Source: Lates calcarifer (Eukaryota > Chordata > Actinopteri > Centropomidae). From it: DNA of 64,000 nt. Numbering within the stretch: the first letter of the stretch is position 1; the number at the start of each line of letters is the position of its first letter. Shown here one piece after another: positions 42,408 through 54,995 of the stretch. The position numbers and the translations under genes are program-made. The stretch spans positions 62,001-126,000 of the forward strand of contig NW_026115916.1 in assembly GCF_001640805.2 (NCBI RefSeq). Reading direction: 5' to 3'. The notes under the pieces are model-generated. The model searched no databases and was not told the DNA's origin. It saw nothing but the letters and a program-made list of their open reading frames with translations.

Positions 42408-42840
42408 GCAGCGGATCATTTACAAACATCCAGCGGCCTCGCGCCTCTTCTCGGCTCCGCTCGGCTCCGTGTCGGTGTCTCCGGGCCGTCGGCGTGTGTT
42501 GGATCATGTTGGCGGGTAATTAGCGGATAATTAGAGGCTCATTAGAGACATTTCGCGGCTCCGCGGCCAAAGCAAGTGAAACAGCTTCAGATCAAAGTGA
42601 AATCTGTCGGGATGTGTTCAGGTTCAGGGAGCGGCGGCGGAGGTTACGGCCCCACAAAGGCTTCGAAATCCGGCGACAGCGGCGGCGCTTTGAGGCGCTT
42701 TGAGGCCGCAGGAGGTGCACCGTGTTCGGCTTGTTTTCCAGCGTGTCGGAGGAGGGAGAGGAGGGCCGACACAAAGCCGAGGGCTGCCGGATCAACCCGA
42801 GTCCCAGACTGACGGAGACCCGGTCTCAGTGTGGAAACCG
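42395..42840. promoter_or_regulatory. CpG-rich block 3' of foxa1
   Basis: High CpG density (GCGGCCTCGCGCCTC, TTTCGCGGCTCCGCGGCC, GGCGACAGCGGCGGCGCTTT) around a TAAT-rich core (GGCGGGTAATTAGCGGATAA, TTAGAGGCTCATTAG). It looks like either a CpG-island promoter of an unannotated non-coding RNA or a developmental enhancer. Two overlapping plus-strand frames of 78 and 88 codons are low complexity and show no homology that I recognise. A (TG)n array (42376-42404) sits at its left edge. Confidence 0.45.
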
Positions 42841-42849
42841 GTCCTCCTG

Positions 42850-43050
42850 GACGGAACCAGAGAGAGAAGGAAAACCACCAAGGAAATAAGAAGAGAAAGA
42901 AAAGAGGAGAGCGAACAGAGAGAGAAGAGGAGAGAGAGAGAAGAAGACAGAGAGAAAAGAAGATAGAGAAAAGAGAGAGAGAAGAAGAGAAAGAGAAGAA
43001 GAGAGAGAGAGCAACAGGGAAAAAAACAGAACCGACTTTAACGTGAAGAC
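42850..43050. repeat. Polypurine (GA-rich) tract
   Basis: About 200 bp of GAGAGAAGAGGAGAGAGAG-like sequence with very few pyrimidines, just right of the CpG-rich block. Frames on both strands are low complexity (Glu/Arg/Lys or Ser/Leu/Phe) and not genes. Confidence 0.9.
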
Positions 43051-43434
43051 AAAACTGAGACAAGAAAAAAAATCATGACAATAAAAAACAGAAAGGAGAA
43101 CTAAAATTTAAAAAACAACAACAAATAAACAAAACCAATAATTTCATTAAAAAAAACAACCAGAAAAGAAAACTTCAAACTGAGTTTTTTGTGAAATGAT
43201 TCAGATGTGATGAGTTCAGGAACCTCGGTAAATCAGGGACAAACCTCCACCTTTAAACATGAAGCTGCTCTGAGACCAGGAACAAGCAGAATTTCCTCAA
43301 ATGACTGAAAAGTTTTTCTGATCCTGAAACACGAAACATCTGACTTTTTATTACCGGGATGGAGATACAAGGTTTTACAGTAAAAACAAATAGACTGAAA
43401 TAAACCGAGAATCTCACTGATCAGCAAAGTTTGA

Positions 43435-43491
<57 letters not shown>

Positions 43492-46400
43492 TTGTTTTCA
43501 GTTTAAGTCTCAAACAGAAAAACTCGACTTTCAGTAGATTTCACTGAATATTTCTGTCAATGTCTTTGTTAAAATGTTGTTGTAAAAACTGACCACGTTC
43601 TAATGTTTCACTCTTTGTAAAAACGGTTCATAAACAATATTCAGTTTAATTTATTGATCACATTATATTTTATCTCTTTAGTGCATCAGGACGTTTCTGG
43701 AAACAAAAATGTTCAAGAACAACTTGTTCATATTATTAGAATAATAAAACAATAATATATTAATCAATCACTGATCAATGTTTAGCTTTCCAGATTAAAT
43801 ATTATTTTTTGCTGTTGGTTCATTAGAAATTCTTTCTAAAAACACATTGTTAAAATATCAGATTCATTCATAAACTGTTGTTTTCAGCTCATTAATGTTT
43901 AATAACTTATCCAATAATTAATTATGTATTGATCAGTAATAATGGCAGTACTCACAGCTTTTCTATAAAAGGTTGAAATTATTACATATAAACTGAACTT
44001 TGGATCCATAAATCTGTCTGGAAACACCAATCAATTATCAATAACCAACCAATAAATGATGAATATCCAGTGTTTCTTTGTTTTATTTGAAAATGACAGA
44101 ATAAGTTAAGAACATGCATCAGAGTCAAAAACCAACGACGAAGAAACACAACGAGGACGAGGATGGTGGAGGTCTGTTTGTCTGTTAATGCTTTAACTCT
44201 CTTCTGTCTCTCTATCCCTCCATCTCCATCCCTTCTTTCCTTCCTCCAGGTGGAGAGAAGGACGTCTCTGTCCATTCATTTTTTCTCCAGAACAGAGAAG
44301 AAGACGACGATGACGACCTCCCACTTCATTCATGCACATGGTAATAATAATCAATAATCAATAATCAGTGATAGACAGAAGAGATTAAATACACAGAGTG
44401 GATTTTTATCATCAGACGCATCAACAGTCAGAAAACAGATAGGAAGTGGTTTCTCCTTTTACACACAGTCACCAAACAAACAGACTCAGATATTGATCAG
44501 TTGACTAATCAATAAGTTTCATCCTTTGTTCATGAATGTTTTTTTTCTTGGTGGTAGTGATATTTAATATACACAGTGTTCACTCAGAGTCAGGACCTGG
44601 GATAAATCAGATTATTGTAATAATCAGGCGTTATTGATCATTGATCAGCAGTGAGCTGATTCTGCTCCATGTTTTTTACTGTCGAGTATTGTTTTATTAA
44701 ACAAACTAAATGTTTGATCCACGCATGAATTAATAATAATCATCATCATTAATAATCATTATCTGCAGAGAAGCAGCTCACATCATTTCTAATTTAGAAA
44801 ATATTAATGAAATAAATAAAAATAAAGATTTTATTAAAAAAAAAAAGATTAGAAAAGAAAAGATTAGAAATGAATGTGAGGTTGATCTGAAGATGAGCTG
44901 TGAGTGAAAGCTCAGGGAGACCCGACCGCAAGTTAAACAGTGGTTCAAGTCTGACTCCTGAACACAAGTCCAGACCAGTTCAGATCTGAGCAGCGCGGCC
45001 GATGAATAAATCTCCGATCATTTCCTGTGGACAGGTTTTACATCAGAGAGGATGATCACTGAGGTCAACACATTATATATTAATAATTGATTTGTTATTG
45101 ATTGACTTGATGATTTCAAACTGCAGAGCTGAGGATTTATTTTGTTAATTAAATTGAAGAGACACAGGACAACTGATTGTCAGTCACTGATCATCAATCA
45201 TTCACCAAAATATTGAGACAGAAAAATTCACCTGAAAAAAACGTTGACTTCATTCAGAAGATATGGTTACTGATTTTTGTTTGTCATGAAATCAGTAATC
45301 TAATCTGACAGAAACAGACTGGACTCTGGTTAAAACGGTGGGAAACTGATCTGAAATCTGCCCAACGACAACAAACAGAGCGGTGGTGAAATCTCTGTTT
45401 GACTCATTTGGGTGAACTGACCCTTTGAATAATAAGCCTTTCTATCTGTGCAGGGGTTTCTCACTCTGAGGGTCGTGACCCCTCAGGAGGTCAGCCGAGA
45501 GGCAGACGAGGCCGTGGGAGAAATAAATCCTTGTCACGTCTCTGATCAAAGATATTAATTATAATCTGTAAACACCTGCAGCTTCGTCAGTGTCACCACG
45601 GCAACCACGTCACCGTCATCACCAGGTGACCTTTGACCTTTTAGCTCATCAGGAGACAAAACCCAAGTCCACTGAATCAAACTTCACACAGGAAAACAGT
45701 CACAGTGGTTCACAAAATGTGGAGTCAGGCCCTCTGAGGGGTCGCAGGAAAATCTGATGAACAAAGACTGGAAACAGTAAAACTCAGTTCTGCCTGACAG
45801 AGTGACTCTGACCAACCAGAAACTGACCTAGACTCGTCACATCTGCACCTGTCTGACCTGCAGCCAATCAGGTCTCTGAATGAGGGAGACTTTTGTTCCC
45901 TGGGTTCGGTCTTTAAGGCAGCAGGTGAATCAGCTCTGAGTTCTGTTGTAAACTCAGGGAATAAACCAGGTTCTTTAAATAATCATCAGCCTGCGACTTT
46001 AAAACTAAACTCATCAAACAAGAGCGGCTCCATGACGACAACACACAGGGATGATTGATTATTGACCAGTGATCAGCTGTTACCTCAACACAAAGTCTCC
46101 TGACCATGAAGACCAGTTTCTATACTGTGGTCCTGTTCCTGCATGATCTGGACTCCAGTCTGAAGGTGGAGGGAAAAGAAGTTTAGACCCTGCCTACTGT
46201 CTCACCTGCACACAGCTGTCCAATCACAAACTGAGGTCACTGTGATGTTACAGTGTCGGACACGGTCTAATAAAGAGGCCTTCAGGTAACTACCAACAGA
46301 TCAGACATGAAACGGTCTACAGGTCAGGAACCTCTAACATAAAGGAAACACTGAGCTCCTGGATTCTGGACTGACTGATGATCCTGGTCTGGTCTGAGGA

Positions 46401-46677
46401 GGAGGTTTAAAGTAACTCAGTATCTGGTTGGGATCCTGAATCTCAAAAACATTAGCTGATTGTGACTCAGTGTGTAAAAGGAGAGAACAGACCTGGGATC
46501 AGTTTAATCAACTGAGAGTCAACGTGTCTGTTTGTGTCCTGGTTTGGTCACAGTGCAGAAGTTCAGAAACCAGCAGACCAGCAGCAGCAGAGTCGACCCG
46601 GTTCAGCATCATCACAGTCAGACAGGAAGTCTAGGACGGCTGCATGCAGAGAGTCCAAACTGAAGGTGCAGCGGGTA
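43050..46677. other. Downstream flank of foxa1
   Basis: AT-rich DNA with no second gene. The foxa1 3' UTR should occupy the right end. A minus-strand AATAAA (plus-strand TTTATT at 45136-45141) would give a 3' UTR of about 1.5 kb, close to the usual length for this gene, but other signals are possible. The 44700-45030 part has TAAT-rich non-repetitive sequence. Confidence 0.4.
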
Positions 46678-49600
46678 CTATGAGGTGTTCAGGAGCGGTC
46701 TGGGGTAGACCCCCTGGTAGTAGGAGGCCTCCAGAGGCTCCATGGTCCTCCCCCCGAGGCCGGATGCCCCCCCAGTGCTGTAGGAGGAGTACTGCAGCGC
46801 CTCGTAGGCCTTCAGGTCCAGTTTGTGCTGCTGCTCTGAGGACGACATTAGATTGTTGATGGAGAACGGGTGGTTGAAGGAGTAGTGGGGGTCTCCTTTG
46901 ATGTGCAGCTGGGACTCGTGTGGCATGGAGTGGGGGGGCAACGACAGGGAGGACAGGAGCTGGGAACCGGACACCTTCAGGTCTGATGCCCCGCCAACAC
47001 CTCCTCGCAGATCCAGACCAGGAGGTGAGGCCGCCTGGCTGGAGGAGGGCAGGGAGGAATCCAGCAGTCCCGGAGGTTTGATGGAATCCCCAGCAGGAGA
47101 CGCTCCTCCTCCCCCCTGCTCCTTCCTCCCATCTGATTTCACCGACATCTTCTTCTCGCACTTGAACCTCTTCTGGCGGCGCAGGTAGCAGCCATTCTCA
47201 AACATGTTCCCAGAGTCCGGGTGCAGGGTCCAGTACGAACCCTTACCTGGTTTGTCAGGCGAGCGCGACACCTTGACGAAGCAGTCGTTGAAGGACAGTG
47301 AGTGTCGGATGGAATTCTGCCAGCGCTGCTGGTTTTGCCGGTAGTACGGGAACAGGTCCATGATCCACTGGTAGATCTCACTCAGAGTCAGCATCTTACT
47401 GGGCGCCTGTTGGATTGCCATGGTGATGAGCGAGATGTAGGAGTATGGTGGTTTGGCATGCGGGTAGCTCCGTCTGAACGCCTTGTTGTCGCGGGCTCGG
47501 TTCAGTCCACCACTGCCATATGCCATGCCAGGGCTCATAGTGGGACTCATGCCTCCGTACGGGTTCAGGCCCATCGAGGCCTGCTGAGCCGACACCGAGC
47601 TCATACTGGATGGGCTCAGAGCCCCACCCATCGAGCCCACACCCCCGCCCAGACCTGACATGGCTGCTGGAGCCGAACCGCCCATACCCCCCACCGGGGC
47701 AGGACTCAGACCGGTCCCACTGTACGACATGTTGAAGGAGCCTGACGTGGTCCCACCGCTGGACATGTAGCCAGACATGGAACCCATCCCAAGACCAGAA
47801 CCCATCCCACCACCTGCCATCGGAGAGTACACCTGCAGAGAGACCAGGATCAGTTAGACACAATTCAGTCAGAACCAATTAGACCTGCACCAGAACCTAT
47901 CAAGCCAGAATTCCAACCCCTTGGAACCAGAACCACTTAGATCAGAACCCATCCCATCAGAGAGTACCCCTGTAGAAAGACCAGAACCAGTTAGAACCAG
48001 TTAGAGATGGAACAAACCAGTTTGACCAGATTTTAGTTAAAGGTAGAACCAGTTAGACCAGAACCCATCACATCACTGGCCACTGGAGAGTAAATCTGCA
48101 GAGATCTGCAATTAGAACCAGTTAGACCAGGTTCATCAGGACGTCCTTGTGTGAGAATAAAACCAGCTTGAACTCAGACCAGAACCAGGTCTGGTCTGGT
48201 GATCTCTGCAGTTTGATGATTATAGATGTTAATGTTTAATGTTTGTTTGTCTTTCAGGTTTGACCTCTGACCCCTGACCTCTGATGACACAGACTCCAGC
48301 AGGTATGAAATGACTGGTGATCCGGTCCAGACTGAACTGGACTAACAGCACTGCCTCAGCTAACAGTGAGTTATCAAACTTAGATTTATATTTATTACTG
48401 TGTTTACTTATTGATGAAGTGCTTCTGATCACTGATTGATTGATTAATTGATTGGTTGATCATATTTGACACATCAGAGACACAAACTGATGATCACAGA
48501 TAAAAAGAATTAATCCTCCATCTTTCAGTTTTTAAAAAGTAAAAACACATTAATATTCACCAATAACATGATAAACACTGACTGACCACTCTGGGTAGTT
48601 CCTCTCTTTGCTCTGGATTCCTCCAGATGTCGGAAACTTTCCTCAGACCGTGACTGATTAGTATTAAAACCATCACACAGCATCACACCACCACCATGGA
48701 TTCATCGATTCAGATTCTGATCATCTGCTGAAATCCAGATCCATCAGACCAGACTACGTGTTTCCAGTCTTCATTAATGTCTGGTGAGCCTCAGGTTTCT
48801 GTTCCTGACGGGAACCTGACGTGGTCTGAACGTGGTTCATCCACCTCGTGGCCGGAGCTGTTGTTTATTCTGACTCTTGTGATACAGAGTGGTTATCTGA
48901 GTAACTGTAGCTCCAATCAGTCTGACCTCTGACCTCTGTCATCAACGTGGTGTTTCACTGGATGGTTTTTGTTTTTGGGTCCTGAGTAAAACTGTTGTGA
49001 AAATCCCAGAAAAACTCAGACCAGCTCGTCTGGGTCAAAGGTCAAAGTCATTGAGGTCACATTTCTCCTGATGTTTGATGAACATTAACTGAAGATCTGC
49101 AGGTTTACAGGTGTTCCTAATAAAGTGCTCACAGTAACAGAACTCACCTTCATTTAAATTCATCTTTTCTTTAAATGATAAATTGAATTGAATCAAGAGT
49201 AAAATTTAAATTTAAAACATTTCAAAGTGTTTAAGTCTTAGTTGTTATAAATGATCTGAAGAGTTTTTCTATAATTATCGGAGATGTTGTTAAATATTAA
49301 AGCTAAGTTTAAAGGATCTAAATGAATTCGTGGATTTAACATGTTTGGTTCATTTTAATGTGTTTTTACTCTTTAGGCAATTATTTCATATAAAATAATT
49401 TCCCTTTAAAATAAAAGACTCAGAGCAGATTCAACTCTTTAATCTTCATATTTTATATTTAATGTTTAAATATTTAATTGTCAGACAGCTGATGTGAAAC
49501 CAGACTGAAGGGAAAACTGTTTTTTTCTCTCGTTTCCTCAGATTAAACTCATCCTGTGTTTTTAACTCATGTTACATTAAATAAAACGTTTCATATTTAA

Positions 49601-50425
49601 ACAATAAAATGTAAAAACATGAACAGAAAAATACAATTATCATCAAATCACATTTGATTCAAGTTTTATTTGAAGTCATTTTTTGTTTTTTAACTCATTC
49701 TGTTGAACTGTCAGGTTAAATATTATTAATAATAGTAATAATAATAATAATAATAATAGAAAGATCCGTGTCTACAGTTTTTCTGTGTTGAAATCGGATC
49801 AGATTATAAATCAATAACAGCTGCTATTTATCAATCATTTTCTCATCATTTTTTATTTTAAAAACCCGTGTGATCAATAATCTGAACGTTAAATAATCTT
49901 TCATACAAAACTCCGTTTGAAAAACACCTGATTTTAGAGCAGAAAACAGACCCGAGGTCAGTTCATCTGTTTGATCATTTTTCTTTTCTTTCAGCCGCAG
50001 ATTAACTTCCTGTTTTAATCAGAGAAAATTAAACGCTGTGAATCAGAATAAATGTTGTGATCAGCGTTTGTCGCCGATTATTTAGAAAATAAATCGCTCT
50101 TTTCTGATTCTAGAGTTTTTCTCTTTTTATCTTCAGCTGATAATAAATTGAGATTTATCAATTTAATTTAATTAAGACATTTCTTTTCCCGCCGTGTAAA
50201 TTTGACATTTGCCTTTCCTCTGACTCGGGTATTTTCGCGCCTCTTAGACTGAAGTTAAACTGTTGAAACTGTTCAGTTTGAGATTTATCAGGACCCTGAC
50301 CCGGAGCGGTGTGACCCGGGTCAGACCCGGGTCTGACAGACAGTCGCGCGCTCACCGACCTCCTCGCTGTAGTATCCGCTCCAGTCCGGAGCGTCGTGCC
50401 CTTCCATCTTCACCGCGCCCAGCAT
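46678..50425 (-). CDS. foxa1: FOXA1 forkhead transcription factor (2 exons)
   Basis: Exon 1 is 50425-50360 ([22 protein letters not shown]) and exon 2 is 47832-46678 (starting [11 protein letters not shown]), 406 residues in all versus about 472 in human. The N-terminus matches FOXA1 (MLGTVKMEGH in human). A Gly/Ser/Met-rich activation region is followed by [20 protein letters not shown] and a complete forkhead domain at about residues 148-247, with the recognition helix [15 protein letters not shown] and the wing motif [20 protein letters not shown]. The C-terminal motif is [18 protein letters not shown]1 is a pioneer factor of endoderm and floor plate, acting in the nucleus. The usual Ala of VKVARSP is Ser here (VKVSRSP, residue about 211). 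The exon 1 donor is GAG|GTCGGT, weaker than an overlapping GTCG|GTGAGC that would break the frame. Order and orientation next to mipol1 match human. Confidence 0.95.
47807..48130 (-). repeat. Three tandem copies of the foxa1 exon-2 acceptor region
   Basis: A unit of about 126-137 bp occurs three times. Each copy contains, on the minus strand, CTAACTGRTYCT, a pyrimidine stretch, a CAG acceptor-like site and a version of TACTCTCCGATGG...GATGGGTTCTG. The genuine exon start is at 47832 (GTGTACTCT). Decoy copies begin at 47969 (GGGTACTCT) and 48095 (ATTTACTCTCC). The repeat covers about 26 bp of coding sequence plus the flanking intron. Details are in the findings. Confidence 0.85.
48131..50359. 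other. foxa1 intron, remainder
   Basis: About 2.2 kb of AT-rich intron. It holds an AATAAT run (49735-49757) and TAAT/TTAA-rich non-repetitive stretches (49150-50160) that could be regulatory. No coding signal is seen apart from the splice-copy repeats. Confidence 0.5.
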
Positions 50426-50650
50426 GACGGGAACCCGCAGCCGGAACACGGATCCTGCAGGTCCCGATCCCGCTCTCCTGGTCCTGTCCCCCCGCCGGTC
50501 TGCGCGCGTCAATCCTGGTCCGGGTGTAAGCGTTCCGAGCTGAGCCGAGCAAGGCTGAGCGGAAAAAGGCAGAGTGTTAGTGAGGAGGAGGAGGAGGAGG
50601 AGGAGAAGGTGATGGTGACCTGAGGACTGATGTGATCCTCCTCCCCCTGC
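50426..50650 (-). promoter_or_regulatory. foxa1 5' UTR and core promoter region
   Basis: GC-rich, CpG-containing sequence lies upstream of the foxa1 ATG on the minus strand (GACGCGCGCAGACCGG, TCGGCTCAGCTCGGAACGC). A (GAG)n run lies at about 50580-50605. No TATA box is evident, as expected of a CpG-type promoter. I saw no upstream ATG in frame. The transcription start cannot be placed exactly. Confidence 0.5.
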
Positions 50651-50994
50651 AGGTCCAGCCCTCCGGATCTCCTCCTCCTCACACCTCAGTCCTGATCTGA
50701 GACCAGTTCACTGACTGCAGGAAATATCAGTTATTGATCTGCGATTGGAAACAAATCAGAGACCAGGAGCAAGGAGAGACCGGGACCAGGGTACTGGGTC
50801 CACGTCCCCCCTCTGAGTTTTTATATGAAAATAAATTATTTTTATTGAATTCTGATGTTTGAATTAACTGATAATTAACCCCCCATCATTCATTCATCTA
50901 TTCATTCATTCACCTCCTCCTCCAACAACAACAACAGCTCTCTTTCTCTCTTCAGACATTCAGGTTTAACTACACAGTGCGTGTGTGTGCGTGT

Positions 50995-51034
<40 letters not shown>

Positions 51035-53668
51035 AATGAACATATGAATGAGTGAGTTTTATTCTGCGGATTTAAAATTTTGAACTGACCAAAGATTTTT
51101 TCTTTCAGTGAAACTGAAGCTTCTTTAGATTCAATGAAAACCCTGAGATTTGCTTTAAAAGTCAGTCGTGTTTCTTTAGTGAAGAATAAAACATTAAAGA
51201 TGATTTTTCTCTACAGGTTTGAGGTGAAGACATTTCACTGTGCCGAATTAATCTTAGCAGTTATTTCATCATTCTGATTCACAGATCAAATCAAACCTGA
51301 ATGATGTTAAAATTCATTTTCAGTGAATAAAACTGTGATTTTTAATTTCACTGATTAAATGAAACATGAACCAGAAGCTGAAGCTGAAATCACAGAAACA
51401 CAAACTGACGTTTCTCTTTTCTGTTTAAATCATTTTGTTCATTTGAGTTAAAAAATGAAAAGTTTGAATATTTTAGAAATTACTGTGAAATAAATCACAC
51501 TTAATATTATTAATAATTCATGTTTTAATCTTTGATTTAATTCAGAATCAGAGTCTTGTTCAAAGTTCAAAACTTTATTGATCTGTTTCAGTAACAGGAA
51601 ATGACCTCAGCAGCACTGTAATTTTTGTTATTGTATTTCATGTTCAACTGGAGACAGATGGAGACTGTAACTGGTCACAGAGCAGATTCTGGTTCCAGTC
51701 TGACGGTTTAAATCTGTTAATGAGCAAGAAACTGAGCGGAGCGACTGATCCCTGTTCACCAGGATCACTCCGGATTATCTGGATGATCCACTGGATTAAA
51801 GGGACCTTACACCAAAAACCTGCGAGGAGACGGAGACAAGAAGAAAAACACAGTTTCCAGTTTATTGGGGACAGAATCCTTCAGATTCTGGACTCTAAGG
51901 TTTTAGTTTCAGACCTGGTCTCAGAGTCAGACCTGGTTCTGTTTAATGAACCAGATTTAAACAGTTTGAGAAACCGACTCATTAAAACTTGTTTCTATTG
52001 TTTTGGCTTCACTCAGGTTTAAAGTCGATGAACCAAATAAAATCTCTGGATTTCAACCACAACCCTGAAACAGATCTTAGTCCACACAGGATCCCGGACC
52101 ACTTCGATACAGGATAAGTCCTGCTGTAAATGTGATTAGACTAGGTTTACAAGTTGCTGAGACCTGGACTCACTCTTTACCTTTCAGACAGGAGATCTTA
52201 TTTTAGAGAATAGGATCCTTTAGACCTGGTTTATAGTTCTGGACTGGCTGGACCTGGACTAAAGGCCTGACTGTAGAATTTACCCAGACCTGGGATAGGT
52301 ACCCCTTTGCAGAATTCTAGACCAGTTAGACCTGAACCAGGATCCATGCTGCAAAGTCCTAGACCCTCTGTATCCAGAACCACAGTCCCCATCCTGGACT
52401 AAGACTTTTGCTGCAGAGTTGGACCTCAGTCTCGGAGCAGAATCAGTTTGACTCAAAGTCTCACTGCAGAATTTAGGAACTTGTAGACCTGGACCAGGAG
52501 TCTTTCTGCCCTGAACCAGTTCAATCTGGGTGATGTTTAGGACTTTATGGACTCAGAATAAGAGTCCCAAGGCAGAGCTCTGGATCTACTTTGACCAGTC
52601 TCTCGTGGAACAGGTCCTGGAAGACTCACAGAAACTGGTCTGAGCTGATCCGTGTTATAGCACTTGACACAGGTGACGTCTTTGTACAGCAAGGACGTGA
52701 AGTTTCCCGTATGTGATTCAGGACCAGATCCTGAGGAGGAGGTGGTTCAGGATTTCGGTGTGACTCACTGGGACTGTAAATCCTGCAGCCGTCACACTAA
52801 AAGCTTCTCACTGATAATTATCATGTTCCTGCAGAAACTGACTCACCTGTCACCTGTCCATGACCCGCTCACACAGACTGACAGACTCCAGCAGACAGGA
52901 AGTGAGGTCACGAGGACACCGAGGCAGGTAGAGCCTGAACTTGGACTGATTTCTTCATTCAGGGGTGCAGTGTTGGGTCATCGGTTTTATTCAAACCTGT
53001 GGTTACATTTTATTGTTTTCTGACCTCTGGTGGTCGAGGTGATGATGACACAGGAGGAGGTCACGTGACAGACTCAATGTGCTTTTTTTTTCTTTGAATT
53101 GTTTATTATTGTTACCATGATGATGAAGGTCCAGTTCACCTGTCGCTCATATCTGATGGCTCGGACCAACAACCTGTCTTTCATGGTGAAGCACTCGTGC
53201 TGCGTTCAGGTTCTTCTGTGAAGTCTGAATTTCATTTTGAGTTCCAATTCAGTTCTTCGATCTTTGGTTCTTGATCAAAAGACTCTGATCGATCCTGATC
53301 GGTCTGACTAGATCCTGTGTTTAATCAGAGCGTCAGTAACACAAGTCACTGCAGGATCAACACGTCAGAACAGGATCACTGTGTGTGTGTGTGTGTGTGT
53401 GTGTGTGAGAGTGTGTGTGTGTGTATGTGTGTGTTACACCCTGTTATTAAAGTCATGTTGACGGCTTTGTTTCTCCCCTGAACTCTTCAACTCTGTTTTA
53501 TCAGTTCAAATGTCTACACAGACACACACACACACACGGATGTTGAAATATTTCCCAACATCCTCTGCTGTCAGTCATCGTGCTGCAGTCGACAGGTGAG
53601 TGAGTTTACCTGAGGGTCAAACACTGACTGTGACTGACCTGAACATCAGCTGACCTCTGGCCACCAGG

Positions 53669-53700
<32 letters not shown>

Positions 53701-54946
53701 ACACACACACTGAAGTGAAGCAATTTTCCTGTTCACAGATCAGAGCAGCTCCCAGTGAAGACCAGGACCAGTGAAGACTGGTTGTACATATGTACCTGAT
53801 GTAAAATGTATTTTGTCAAATTGATGATGAGGACTGATGTGGACTGATGTGGACTGTTGTACTTGTGTTGCGCTGCAATGTGGTTCAGACTGAGACCAGC
53901 TTGAGGTCTGTGTTGTAGGTGGATGCTGCCACCTGCTGGGCGATGATGAGACCTGCTAGTTCAGGTTCAGGTCCTGATGACACTGTTTAGACCCAAATCT
54001 CATCGGAGTCACTGAGGTAAAGACCACAAGTGTGATTCATCCAGTCCCAGCTGCTCTCAGACCTCCTCAGACCTACTCTGACCACCTCAGACCTCCTCAG
54101 ACCTCCTCAGACCACTACGGACCTCCTCAGATTGGTTCTGTGGGAAGAACTAGTCCCAGATTCACTTTGTTACAAGTCGATGTGAGATCAGTCCATCAGA
54201 CCCAGGTCAGTCTCTGCCCAGAGGACCACATTACCCACAATCCACCTGTGAAAGGCTCAGACCGCAGGAGCAGGTGAGTCTGGTCTACTGCCGCCAGATG
54301 GAGCCAGATCCAACACAAACACTGCCATCCAGACTCCAGTTCACATCAGACCAGACCCACATGAGGTACTTGTGCTGTGATACTTTAAGTACTTGAAGCT
54401 AACACTCCTGTACTTATACTTCACTGAAGTATAAGTACTTATACGGTGTAGTATAAGTATAAGTACTTATAGTATAGTATATAGAAGTATATATGTTGCA
54501 GTACTGGTACTTTTACCTCAGTAGAGAATCTGAGTATTTCTCCTTCTTCTGCAGGTATAACGACGTCACCTGTACTGATCCACTGTCTTGTACTGAGGTC
54601 ACCTGATGTTACCTGAGCAACATCCACCTGCTGAAGAATACAGTGGGATATGGTCAAGAGCTCCGGGAAACAAGTAAGTGCAGAGATGATTGGAAACAGA
54701 CCTGAGAGCACTGATTGATTGATTGATTGATCATATATTAACTCAATAGAGAGTCTGATTCTGTTTCGAACAGAAACAGGAAACATGTTTCAGAGTAAAA
54801 ATATTTTTCATCTGAAGAAAAAACTTTATTAACAACAGCGACAGGAACAAAAGACACAGCTGTAGATTTGACTTGTTTTAAATAAAGACCGTAATGAATA
54901 TTGATCTGCTGATCAGCCAGATCATCAGTCACATTATGATGTGATG

Positions 54947-54995
<49 letters not shown>

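Noticed and set aside
47396..47878. 160-codon minus-strand frame, and the 176-codon frame at 46631-47161
   Set aside because: Frame shadows of foxa1 exon 2 produced by its GC-rich coding sequence.
52664..53023. 119-codon plus-strand frame considered as a possible missing TTC6 exon
   Set aside because: No tetratricopeptide pattern and no splice-bounded, domain-like part.
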